Below, piece by piece: positions 17,502 to 25,151 of a DNA stretch of 32,105 nt; within the stretch, counting starts at the first letter, position 1; each line of letters begins with the position of its first letter. Under the pieces are notes generated by a model. The model was given only the letters and a program-made list of their open reading frames with translations. It made no database searches and was not told the DNA's origin. Made by a program: the position numbers and the translations under genes. The stretch is from the NCBI GenBank assembly GCA_002773335.1, contig PFBH01000016.1, positions 12,503 through 44,607 of the forward strand, given 5' to 3'. The DNA comes from Candidatus Kaiserbacteria bacterium CG10_big_fil_rev_8_21_14_0_10_45_20 (GTDB taxonomy: Bacteria; Patescibacteriota; Minisyncoccia; Phycocordibacterales; Phycocordibacteraceae).

Positions 17502-19322
17502 CTACTCCGCACCCTTCGAAGTGCCCTCTCTTCCACGCTTTCCAATCGCCAGTAACTGCGATGGATCAGAGGTAATAATCTGGTCTTCCGTGTACGAAGC
17601 AATAATCTTTATCGCAACGTGTTTTAGCCCTGCAAAGAATATCCCCTCTCCAACGCCAGACTCAAGTAGTAAGTACTTTTCTTCGTCGGTAAGGTTAAAT
17701 GTTTTTTGTACGTTATCAATTGATGACGGAGACTGTTTTAACAGCAACTGGATGGAAGAGTTGGTGATCATTGGAAGACCGTACGGACTTTTTAGAAAGT
17801 CATCAACGTCTTGAGTGATGGTGGCAACACCAAGGTAGTACTTTCTGCCTCTCTTTGCCATAGAGTAAAGGAAAGATGCGGTGTCTTCTGATTTCATCAT
17901 CCACCACGCCTCGTCAATAATAAGGAGTCGTTTTCTGAGATCTTTTCGGACCGCATTCCAAATAAAGTGAGTAACAATGTACATAGCGACTGGCTTTAGT
18001 TCGTCTTCCATATCTCGCACAGAGAAGGCAACAAACTTTTTGTTGATATCAACGTTTGTTGGGCGGTTGATAAATCCTGCCCACGTACCTTTTGTGTATT
18101 TAGAAAGCCTCTGTACCAAGGATTCTGAACCCTCCATACCCGCAAGCACCATTTCAAAGTCAGATAATAGTGGCGGAGTCATATTTGAAAAGTCTGACTG
18201 CCCGGTAATGTCTTTGAGTGCGTACGTTTCGGTAATTGCCCTGTCTACAATGGCGTCTTCTTCGGGAGTAAGACCACCTAACATAAGACGAAACAATCCC
18301 ACCAAGTTCACAATGTTTGATCGTAAGATATCTGCTGGCGATTCGTCCTCTCGTGGTGTCGGTAAATCAAACGGATTGATGTGGTTTTCTGACGAAAGGG
18401 CAATGTTAAAAAAGCGCCCCCCCACTGCGTTTGCAAGATACTCGTACTCTGATTCTGGGTCAATAACAATCACCTCTGTGTCAAACATAAGTGAACGCAA
18501 AATTTCCAGCTTTGTTGCGTACGATTTTCCCGACCCTGATTTTGCAAATGTCACCGAGTTATAGTTTTCAAGTGAAAAACGGTCAAAAAGCACCAATGAA
18601 GAGTTGTGCCGGTTTATGCCAAATAGAATGCCTTTGTCTGATGTAAGGTCAAAAGAAAGAAATGGGAACAGAGAAGAGAGTGGAGACGAGTTTAGCTTAG
18701 AGTGTACCTGGAGCATATCCTTTCCGGTTGGAATGACACTCTTAAAGCCCTGCTCTTGTTGAAAGAGTGCCGGCTTCACATACACCAACTTTGCATCCAG
18801 AATTGAGCGTATTTCTGCCTCTGCCTTGTCTAGTTCGTCTGAGTCATCTCCGTACACGGTAATGTAGAGACCAACATCAAAAATCCTTTCTTGCGCCTGT
18901 TGCAGTTTGTCGCGAAGGTCTTCAATGTCGCGGTACGCGGTGTCTAACACCGGGTCTCTGACCAACCCCTTCTCTTCTCGGTCCATCACCTGACTTTGAA
19001 CCTCAGCGACCTTTTTTTGGAATGTACGAAGCACCTGCGCTGTGTCTATGGGGTGCACAAAAATAGAAACATCAAACACTTTATCCAAGTTGATAATAGG
19101 AGCAAACCACGAATCATTTAAAAAGCGCGGGTAAGAGATAACGTAAAATGTTCGGGCAAGCTTGTCGCCCAGATTCATCTCTCTCGGTGTGATTTTGAGT
19201 GCTGAGGGTGCAATAATATCCGCAAAATCTAATTTTGCGGCATCGTAAATATCTTTCGGAAGAAATGGTGTTAATTCAGGATCTTTCTTTTTTCCTCCTT
19301 TTATAAAATCGAGTAGTCCCAT
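17502..19322 (-). CDS. VirB4-family type IV secretion ATPase
   Basis: SVTFAKSGSGKSYATKLEILRSLMFDTEVIVIDPESEYEYL (Walker A/B region), RLLIIDEAWWMMKSEDTASFLYSMAKRGRKYYLGVATITQDVDDFL. Confidence 0.92.
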   Translation of the reverse strand: MGLLDFIKGGKKKDPELTPFLPKDIYDAAKLDFADIIAPSALKITPREMNLGDKLARTFYVISYPRFLNDSWFAPIINLDKVFDVSIFVHPIDTAQVLRTFQKKVAEVQSQVMDREEKGLVRDPVLDTAYRDIEDLRDKLQQAQERIFDVGLYITVYGDDSDELDKAEAEIRSILDAKLVYVKPALFQQEQGFKSVIPTGKDMLQVHSKLNSSPLSSLFPFLSFDLTSDKGILFGINRHNSSLVLFDRFSLENYNSVTFAKSGSGKSYATKLEILRSLMFDTEVIVIDPESEYEYLANAVGGRFFNIALSSENHINPFDLPTPREDESPADILRSNIVNLVGLFRLMLGGLTPEEDAIVDRAITETYALKDITGQSDFSNMTPPLLSDFEMVLAGMEGSESLVQRLSKYTKGTWAGFINRPTNVDINKKFVAFSVRDMEDELKPVAMYIVTHFIWNAVRKDLRKRLLIIDEAWWMMKSEDTASFLYSMAKRGRKYYLGVATITQDVDDFLKSPYGLPMITNSSIQLLLKQSPSSIDNVQKTFNLTDEEKYLLLESGVGEGIFFAGLKHVAIKIIASYTEDQIITSDPSQLLAIGKRGREGTSKGAE

Positions 19323-19429
19323 ACCAAAACAGTGCTTAGTTGTTAGTGCTTAGTTATTAGATAAGACACGTACGATAATAATAACATCAGAAAAACAGTG
19401 CTTAGTTGTTAGTGTTTAGTCGTTAGTAA
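19323..19429. repeat. TTAGTNN heptad arrays plus a spacer, copy A of a direct repeat upstream of virB4
   Basis: ACCAAAACAGTGC (TTAGTTG TTAGTGC TTAGTTA TTAGATA) AGACACGTACGATAATAATAACATCAGAAAAACAGTGC (TTAGTTG TTAGTGT TTAGTCG TTAGTAA). Confidence 0.9.
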
Positions 19430-19555
19430 GAAAAAGCACTAGGGAGTTAGGGTACTCTGTTTTTAGCAAAATGAGAGACGTCGGACGTCTCTCATTAATA
19501 CTTATTTTAAACCAATGTGTTTTTCTAAGCACTAATGACTAATATCTAATGACTG
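19402..19555. mobile_element. MITE-like element, copy 1: inverted heptad arrays around a central palindrome, no ORF
   Basis: Left TTAGTNN x4 (19402-19429); core GCACTAGGGAGTTAGGGTACTCTG...AATGAGAGACGTCGGACGTCTCTCATT...CAATGTGTTTTTC; right inverted heptads TCTAAGC ACTAATG ACTAATA TCTAATG (19524-19551). Second copy in inverse orientation at 25152-25283. Confidence 0.7.
19470..19496. repeat. Perfect palindromic hairpin, 13-bp stem
   Basis: AATGAGAGACGTC-G-GACGTCTCTCATT. Confidence 0.9.
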
Positions 19556-19568
19556 GTTTTTTTAACTT

Positions 19569-20210
19569 CTATCTATCAAGGGTGATTGGTTTTTCTAGTT
19601 CGCCAGGGTTGAACTGTTTGTACAAAAGTTCAATCGCCTCTTCGGTGCCAAGGGGTACAGTGCGAACGCCACAGCGTACCAACCCCTGCTCTACGACACT
19701 CATACGCTGTTCAAGTTGTGTACGGTGTTCTTCAAAGCCAATGTCTTTATCTTTTGCTCCAAGCTCTGATTTACCCAAGAAGGTTTTTTCTACTGTTTTT
19801 CTGATATTTACCGCCGGAGGGTTGTATGGGACCACTACAAAAAAGTGTTTTGACATAATGTTGGCGCGGTCGGTAAATGTTTTAATAAAGTCAATATATT
19901 CTTGCACCTGAATTTTCATTAAATCTTCTGTTTGGGCGGTGAGACGTTCTTCAAGAAGCGCTATGTACGGCCTAATATCAAGCCGACGTGATTGCACAAA
20001 AAACTGTACGCTAAAGTCTAGCGAGTTAAGAAAGTTTTGAAATTGTGACAGTATTGCCATTTGCTCGTCTTGTGATTTAAGAGCAAAGTTAACGCTAGAG
20101 GCGAGCATCGTGCCTACGAGTGTATCGTCTTTGAGCACCATTACCCCACCGCGCACCTCTTTAATGGGGACAAAATCTTGTGCCGCTTTTGTTTTTTGTG
20201 TTTCAGCCAT
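19569..20210 (-). CDS. TraC-like domain protein (T4SS-associated)
   Basis: MAETQKTKAAQDFVPIKEVRGGVMVLKDDTLVGTMLASSVNFALKSQDEQMAILSQFQNFLNSLDFSVQFFVQSRRLDI. The track's upstream start at 20261 would be encoded by repeat DNA, so it was rejected. Confidence 0.7.
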   Translation of the reverse strand: MAETQKTKAAQDFVPIKEVRGGVMVLKDDTLVGTMLASSVNFALKSQDEQMAILSQFQNFLNSLDFSVQFFVQSRRLDIRPYIALLEERLTAQTEDLMKIQVQEYIDFIKTFTDRANIMSKHFFVVVPYNPPAVNIRKTVEKTFLGKSELGAKDKDIGFEEHRTQLEQRMSVVEQGLVRCGVRTVPLGTEEAIELLYKQFNPGELEKPITLDR

Positions 20211-20289
20211 ACCAAAACAGTGCTTAGTTATTAGATAAGACACGTACGATAATAATAACATCAGAAAAACAGTGCTTAGTCGTTAGCTA
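20211..20289. repeat. TTAGTNN heptad arrays plus spacer, copy B of the direct repeat, upstream of the TraC-like gene
   Basis: ACCAAAACAGTGC (TTAGTTA TTAGATA) AGACACGTACGATAATAATAACATCAGAAAAACAGTGC (TTAGTCG TTAGCTA): same as copy A minus whole heptads. Confidence 0.9.
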
Positions 20290-20326
20290 AAAACATAGCT
20301 CACAGTTTTGGGTTTTCTCTTCTGCA

Positions 20327-20410
20327 TACTAAATACTGTATACAGAATACTGAATACTGAATACTCTGTCCCCTAATGGCTAAAGCCTAACAACCTAATT
20401 TTTCCTAATT
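20327..20410. repeat. Adjacent TACTNNA (6 units) and CCTAANN-like (about 4-5 units) heptad arrays without an ORF
   Basis: TACTAAA TACTGTA TACAGAA TACTGAA TACTGAA TACTCTG (20327-20368), then CCTAATG GCTAAAG CCTAACA ACCTAAT ... CCTAATT. Confidence 0.8.
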
Positions 20411-20413
20411 CTC

Positions 20414-20848
20414 CTAGCTTCTGTCTCCTTTTCTTTCGTACATACTTTCTTTTATATCAAGGCTCCATGCGAGGTCTTTAATTTTGTTTGAAGTCGTCGC
20501 GGGGACGTATTTTGCCGGATCGTCGTGATCTTGAATTTGTGAAACCAGCCCCTCTTTTATCGGCTGTGTCTTTCCTTTGTCCCAAATGTATAGTTTGTCT
20601 TTTGTAAAGTACTCGGCGGCTGATTGCATAACGTTTATAAACGGACGATCATTTACCTTATAAAATGCTAACGCAAGCCCGAGGAGAGCGACAGGCCCTC
20701 CGACAAGGACTGCCAAAAAGAGTGGCAATACCAGCCACATTGCAACCAAAAAACCGATGCCTCCCGCAAGGTAGACAAACTGACCTACGGTAAGCGGGCC
20801 AAAAATTTTATCTTCTACTTCAATAAATTGTGGGACTTGGAAACGCAT
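20414..20848 (-). CDS. PrgI family protein (T4SS-associated inner membrane protein)
   Basis: MRFQVPQFIEVEDKIFGPLTVGQFVYLAGGIGFLVAMWLVLPLFLAVLVGGPVALLGLALAFYKVNDRPFI. Confidence 0.8.
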   Translation of the reverse strand: MRFQVPQFIEVEDKIFGPLTVGQFVYLAGGIGFLVAMWLVLPLFLAVLVGGPVALLGLALAFYKVNDRPFINVMQSAAEYFTKDKLYIWDKGKTQPIKEGLVSQIQDHDDPAKYVPATTSNKIKDLAWSLDIKESMYERKGDRS

Positions 20849-20861
20849 ACGAAGACAGTTT

Positions 20862-20889
20862 TTAGTTATTAGTGCTTAGTTATTAGATC
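20862..20889. repeat. TTAGTNN heptad array, 4 units (left flank of intact S23 ORF)
   Basis: TTAGTTA TTAGTGC TTAGTTA TTAGATC; overlaps the 3' end and stop of the S23 ORF. Confidence 0.85.
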
Positions 20890-21231
20890 AGACGCTATCA
20901 TTGAGTTTAACATTTTCATAATCTCAGATAATAAATCTATACATTCAGTATACTCCTCATTTTTAATGAAGTGTAACTCTTTTGCAATTTCTAGCTGTGT
21001 TTCAAGTTCTCCGCCAGATCCGTACGCTATATGAAGGAAGTTTTTAAATTCTTTCACTCCGGATCGATAGCTACCCTCAGCTATGTTTGAGGGTATTGAG
21101 ACGGCAGAGCGTCTTATTTGTGACGTGAGCCCAAACATCTCTGATTGTGGGAAGTGGTCAGTAACGGCGTAGACCTTTACTGCCAACATTTTTGATTTCT
21201 GCCACACTATTAGGTTTTTATATGAAGCCAT
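20869..21231 (-). CDS. Four-helix-bundle protein (23S rRNA intervening-sequence / S23 family), intact
   Basis: MASYKNLIVWQKSKMLAVKVYAVTDHFPQSEMFGLTSQIRRSAVSIPSNIAEGSYRSGVKEFKNFLHIAYGSGGELETQLEIAKELHFI: family hallmarks FGLTSQ(I/M)RR, SI/SNIAEG, ELETQL. Start at 21231 preferred. Confidence 0.93.
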   Translation of the reverse strand: MASYKNLIVWQKSKMLAVKVYAVTDHFPQSEMFGLTSQIRRSAVSIPSNIAEGSYRSGVKEFKNFLHIAYGSGGELETQLEIAKELHFIKNEEYTECIDLLSEIMKMLNSMIASDLITKH

Positions 21232-21240
21232 TTCTCTTTT

Positions 21241-21275
21241 TCTAAGCACTAATGACTAACAACTAAGCACTAGCT
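21241..21275. repeat. Inverted heptad array (ACTAANN), 5 units (right flank of intact S23 ORF)
   Basis: TCTAAGC ACTAATG ACTAACA ACTAAGC ACTAGCT; abuts the stop codon of the neighbouring ORF. Confidence 0.85.
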
Positions 21276-21802
21276 TACTCTGGCGGTTCTCGGTATGGGT
21301 CAATTCCGGGGTATCTTTTGTTACTCTCTTCAGAAGGAAGGGACACTTTCTCAGGAGGAGTATGGGTACTTGTGGTTAATTTATCAAGCGACGAAGCTGA
21401 AGAAGGAGTTGTTGCCTCTAACTCTACAGCATCGCCTACTTTGCCACCTTCTTCTTTTTCGTCTTCATCTTCGTACAGTAGCCCTTCTTTGTCTAAACGT
21501 GCCCATTCTCGCAGTTCGCCAAAAATTCGGTCGTTCACCTCTTTCAGTATTTCGTTGCGCTTTATCTCGGGCATACTTGGCAACGCTTCTTTTATCAGTG
21601 ATGGAAATTGGTCAAGGTTTGCAATTTCAAGCGCAACAGTGTTTATCGCAATACTTAGTTGCCCTGCTTCATCAAGGTGAAGAGAGAATTTTTTTCGTAT
21701 GTTTGCAAACATCTCATCCAACTCTTCAGAGGTAATAAAGTCTTGAATGTATTCAGGGGCTTTTTGATATGCTTCTTGTATCTGTTCTTTTGTGGCCAAC
21801 AT
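21275..21802 (-). CDS. Hypothetical acidic protein, T4SS-cluster associated
   Basis: 175-aa ORF in operon orientation; MLATKEQIQEAYQKAPEYIQDFITSEELDEMFANIRKKFSLHLDEAGQLSIAINTVALEI. Confidence 0.75.
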   Translation of the reverse strand: MLATKEQIQEAYQKAPEYIQDFITSEELDEMFANIRKKFSLHLDEAGQLSIAINTVALEIANLDQFPSLIKEALPSMPEIKRNEILKEVNDRIFGELREWARLDKEGLLYEDEDEKEEGGKVGDAVELEATTPSSASSLDKLTTSTHTPPEKVSLPSEESNKRYPGIDPYREPPE

Positions 21803-21813
21803 AGTCTTTATTA

Positions 21814-24297
21814 TTAGTTGTCATTGTCCTCCTCGTTGTCTGTTTTACTAGGGCGTTGGCGGGGCTGTCTCGTGGTGCGTGGTGCTTCGCCGACAATACC
21901 AGAAGGACTAGTCTTTATTTCATTTTGTACTTTTACCACGATAGGGTCTTTTGCAATGTCTTCAGGTAGTGTTTCTTGAGGGTGGTTTTGTTGTATTCCG
22001 GCGCGCACAGCAGCTTCATCACCTACTTTTATTTGGTTGCGTAACTCCTCGTAGCGTATATCATCAATTTTTCCTGTATCAGTTCCAGATTTCTCATACC
22101 CGTTTTTAAGAGCAGTATATTCTTTTGAGGAAAGCGCAGTAACAAGTTTTCTATTTTCAATGCGCTCTCGTTTTTGATCTTTTATTTCTAACGCTAGTGC
22201 TTTCGACGCTGCTTCTGCAGACTTCTCTTCACCCTGTACTATTTTTTGTAAGAGAGATTTTATTTCTGCTGTGTCGTCTTGAGGTTTAGTTTCAGCAAGA
22301 GGTTCCTGCGTTGAGACCCCTGTTTCTTGCTCAACTTTATTTAATGCTTCATTTATACGAGCGTCACCCTCAAGGGTTTGCGGTGCTGCCTTGTCTGTAT
22401 CCAACCTTGGTCCGACACCACCATCCATATACGGTTCATTTTCGGTTGAACCAGCGCCTCCTTTTTGAACTTCTGTATCAGCACTTTGTCCATCAGCAAG
22501 CATATCTTGATGTTTCTTTCTTGCTGCGAAGAATATGTTCTCTCGTTCTTTTTGTGTTTTGGCATTATCAAATTCCTCTTTCACTGTTTTATAATCTGCC
22601 ATTTGAAGCCGTCGACTCAATTTTTGTAATTCTTTACTGTCGAAGTCATAAGATTTTTCTTCAAACTCGAATGGTTTTTTGTAGTAATCTCTTGCTTTGG
22701 TGTTGAATACAGGCTTCGCAGCTATTTCTGAAGCGGCTTTTTCACCTATCGTACTTAAAGGAAGTGTGGCTGCGCCATAAAGACCTCCCAACGTTTTTCT
22801 TCCAAACTCGGCCCCTGCCTTACCACCAACTGCTCCCCCAACACTTTCGCCAACAGCACCCACTCCTCTACCAACCAACCGGTTTACCGAGCCTAATCCT
22901 GAAAGGCTCCAGTCTCGTAGTCGATTTACTCCACCATATATAGGATTAAAGCTTTTTGCTTGTTGGCTGAGATTTCGAGCAATTACTAATGATGCCCACA
23001 TAAAACCAATTGAGACAGCAAAGAGTGCAAGCACGCCAATCGCCTCGTTAACGTCTGCAAAATTTTGTGAAGCCAAAGAACTTAATGTCCCAGATCCTGT
23101 TATTTCAGACAGAGAAGCGATAACTGTCATAGCAATACCTACAAACAAAAAGAAGACTGGTGCAAAAATGGACTGACTAATCAAAGCGTCCCACCACTCC
23201 TTGCCTAAATTAGACACAAAAGGAAGTCCTGTCCACCGCAATATCCCTATCGGAGAGGTAATTAACAGAATGGTAAGAACGACAAAACGAGCAATTAGTA
23301 AGAAGGTAACAGTAAAAAAGACATACGCTGTTATACTAAAAAGTACAATAGCGAGTACGGCAATCAAAAATCCAGTGAGTGTAGGGTCTTCAGACCTAAG
23401 TCCGTCAGGGCTTATAACTGAACTTAATCGTGTTTCTTCCATAAAAACCGCACCAAGACCAGCCACTCCACTTTGAGAGAAGTTTATTGATTCAGGCGCA
23501 ACAGATTCATATGCATTATCGGCTGATTTTTGTATACCTGCCTCGTACACCTCTCCTGCAATAAAGTTTGAAGCGTCAACAATAATGCCAGCAAAAAAGA
23601 AGCTAAAGTTAACCAGCAATGCTGCGACTAATATTTTTACTATCAACTGACTTGCTTTTGCCTCTACAATATTTAAAATCATTGCGATTGACGCCCATAC
23701 AAGCCCGCCAATAAACGCAATGTTTGCTATATCACGAAGTGCCGTCCATGCACTTACCACCGCAACAGACATTATTCCGCCCCTTCCTACAAACTCAGAC
23801 ATTCGTAGTACGAAATTGTTTATAACAAACTCCATTAAGGTACCAGCTAGTCCCAAAATCCATATAGATAATTGAAGTATCCATAAAACAATAGCAAAAA
23901 GCCCTTCTATTATTTTTTGCCCTAACCAGCTACCCTGCGCTTCGCGTTCAAGGTGTGAGCCGTAATCATCTGAGCCTCCGTCGTCGTCATGAGTACACCT
24001 GCTGTCTGAACTAAGTAAACCGACAAGATTTAAAGAACATCTAAAATACATAGGCGGGCCATCGGAGAATTCTACTCTGACCCAAATAATTTGATCTATA
24101 TTAAGCCCTGGTGGGTTAAAGGTAGTATGAACAGGAACTATGTCTGATATTTCTCCATAAGTGGTAGTACCATTTTCGGCACTAACAAAAGAAGGAAACA
24201 AGAAAACGAACGCCAAAATAAATACAAAAAGTACCCTCAGAATTTCAACCAATTGAGGTGGTTTTTTTATCACTAAAAGTTTCCCAACGAAGGGCAT
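21814..24297 (-). CDS. VirB6/TrbL-like polytopic membrane protein with long charged C-terminal tail
   Basis: Signal peptide and multiple TM segments (about residues 130-450), then a Gly-rich amphipathic stretch and a roughly 300-aa charged tail. Confidence 0.65.
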   Translation of the reverse strand: MPFVGKLLVIKKPPQLVEILRVLFVFILAFVFLFPSFVSAENGTTTYGEISDIVPVHTTFNPPGLNIDQIIWVRVEFSDGPPMYFRCSLNLVGLLSSDSRCTHDDDGGSDDYGSHLEREAQGSWLGQKIIEGLFAIVLWILQLSIWILGLAGTLMEFVINNFVLRMSEFVGRGGIMSVAVVSAWTALRDIANIAFIGGLVWASIAMILNIVEAKASQLIVKILVAALLVNFSFFFAGIIVDASNFIAGEVYEAGIQKSADNAYESVAPESINFSQSGVAGLGAVFMEETRLSSVISPDGLRSEDPTLTGFLIAVLAIVLFSITAYVFFTVTFLLIARFVVLTILLITSPIGILRWTGLPFVSNLGKEWWDALISQSIFAPVFFLFVGIAMTVIASLSEITGSGTLSSLASQNFADVNEAIGVLALFAVSIGFMWASLVIARNLSQQAKSFNPIYGGVNRLRDWSLSGLGSVNRLVGRGVGAVGESVGGAVGGKAGAEFGRKTLGGLYGAATLPLSTIGEKAASEIAAKPVFNTKARDYYKKPFEFEEKSYDFDSKELQKLSRRLQMADYKTVKEEFDNAKTQKERENIFFAARKKHQDMLADGQSADTEVQKGGAGSTENEPYMDGGVGPRLDTDKAAPQTLEGDARINEALNKVEQETGVSTQEPLAETKPQDDTAEIKSLLQKIVQGEEKSAEAASKALALEIKDQKRERIENRKLVTALSSKEYTALKNGYEKSGTDTGKIDDIRYEELRNQIKVGDEAAVRAGIQQNHPQETLPEDIAKDPIVVKVQNEIKTSPSGIVGEAPRTTRQPRQRPSKTDNEEDNDN

Positions 24298-24361
24298 AAT
24301 TTTAGTATAACCTAGAAAATAGTATAGAAATTAAGAAACAAAGAAGATGAGTGGTATATTA

Positions 24362-25048
24362 TTAAAAATTTGCTGCAAGTCTTCTCTCTGTGTTTATTAG
24401 ACCAAGTCTCTGTAGTTCTCTGTTGGCAAAATTAAATGCAATCTCTGCAGCTCTCTCTGCTGATTCACCTCGGGATAGCGCCTCTCTATAGCGTCTTTCT
24501 ATAATCGATTCAAGTCGCGAACAAGCTTGGTTAATTGCAGGAATATCAATACCCATACTAGTATAAATGTTGGAATAAATTGAACCACCTGCACCTCTAT
24601 TAACATTTGAAGCAGTTCCATTAAATAGATTATCAAGATCTTCCCTTGTTCCGTTGCGTCCCCTCCGCGCATCACGAATCAATGCTATGTATGCTAAGAC
24701 TTCTCTGTAACTATCCTCTACTAAGCGAGAAGTAGAACTACAGCCCCGTAGCTTTTCTTGTATTGCCTCTAGTTCGTTTTCTCCAAGTAAGTGCAGCTGG
24801 TTTATTGGTTGTTGAGCGCCCAACATCTGGACCCTCCCAAAACCTCCACGTGCAAGAGTGATAAGTTCTTCTACTGGGAGCAATGGTTCACTCTCTCTAC
24901 AAACAGATTCTTCGTAAGACGGAAAGGAGTTGCCTTGTGCTTCGGCTGTGCCGACCGCTGGAGAGGTGGCTACGAGGGCACCAGCTAAAGACTTCGCGAC
25001 TAAACCGCGTCGGCTTTTACGTCTTTCTGGCTTACTTTCAATACCCAT
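24362..25048 (-). CDS. Hypothetical exported protein with Tat-like N-terminus
   Basis: MGIESKPERRKSRRGLVAKSLAGALVATSPAVGTAEAQG; start at 25048 (internal to the track ORF) preferred. Confidence 0.65.
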   Translation of the reverse strand: MGIESKPERRKSRRGLVAKSLAGALVATSPAVGTAEAQGNSFPSYEESVCRESEPLLPVEELITLARGGFGRVQMLGAQQPINQLHLLGENELEAIQEKLRGCSSTSRLVEDSYREVLAYIALIRDARRGRNGTREDLDNLFNGTASNVNRGAGGSIYSNIYTSMGIDIPAINQACSRLESIIERRYREALSRGESAERAAEIAFNFANRELQRLGLINTERRLAANF

Positions 25049-25052
25049 ATAC

Positions 25053-25066
25053 AAGCTAATTAGCTT
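25053..25066. promoter_or_regulatory. Perfect 14-bp palindrome directly upstream of the 25048 start
   Basis: AAGCTAATTAGCTT, 4 nt upstream of the ATG. Confidence 0.4.
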
Positions 25067-25151
25067 ATAAAGCGCTACTAAATTCAACATACCACCTTGC
25101 AAAAGAGGTGTCCAGTGTCAATAGAAAGAGTGTGGATAAGGGAGAAGCTGG

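Larger units (their letters stand above)
20862..21275 (-). mobile_element. Candidate element: inverted TTAGTNN heptad arrays flanking an intact S23-family ORF, within the T4SS-like cluster
   Basis: Same architecture and similar length as 5713-6157 but with a different heptad sequence. Confidence 0.5.

Noticed and set aside
17502-20210. VirB4 and TraC-like genes as one gene split by the repeat
   Set aside because: The 606-aa VirB4 already has an N-terminal domain and the TraC-like ORF has its own start and stop; they look like two distinct genes.
20211-20261. N-terminal extension MLLLSYVSYLITKHCFG of the TraC-like ORF in the track
   Set aside because: Encoded entirely by the duplicated heptad block; MAETQKT at 20210 matches the same start context as virB4.
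19331-20889. Short repeats with variable positions considered as a CRISPR array
   Set aside because: Period is 7 bp with 2-nt variable positions; no 25-40 nt repeats with spacers and no cas genes.
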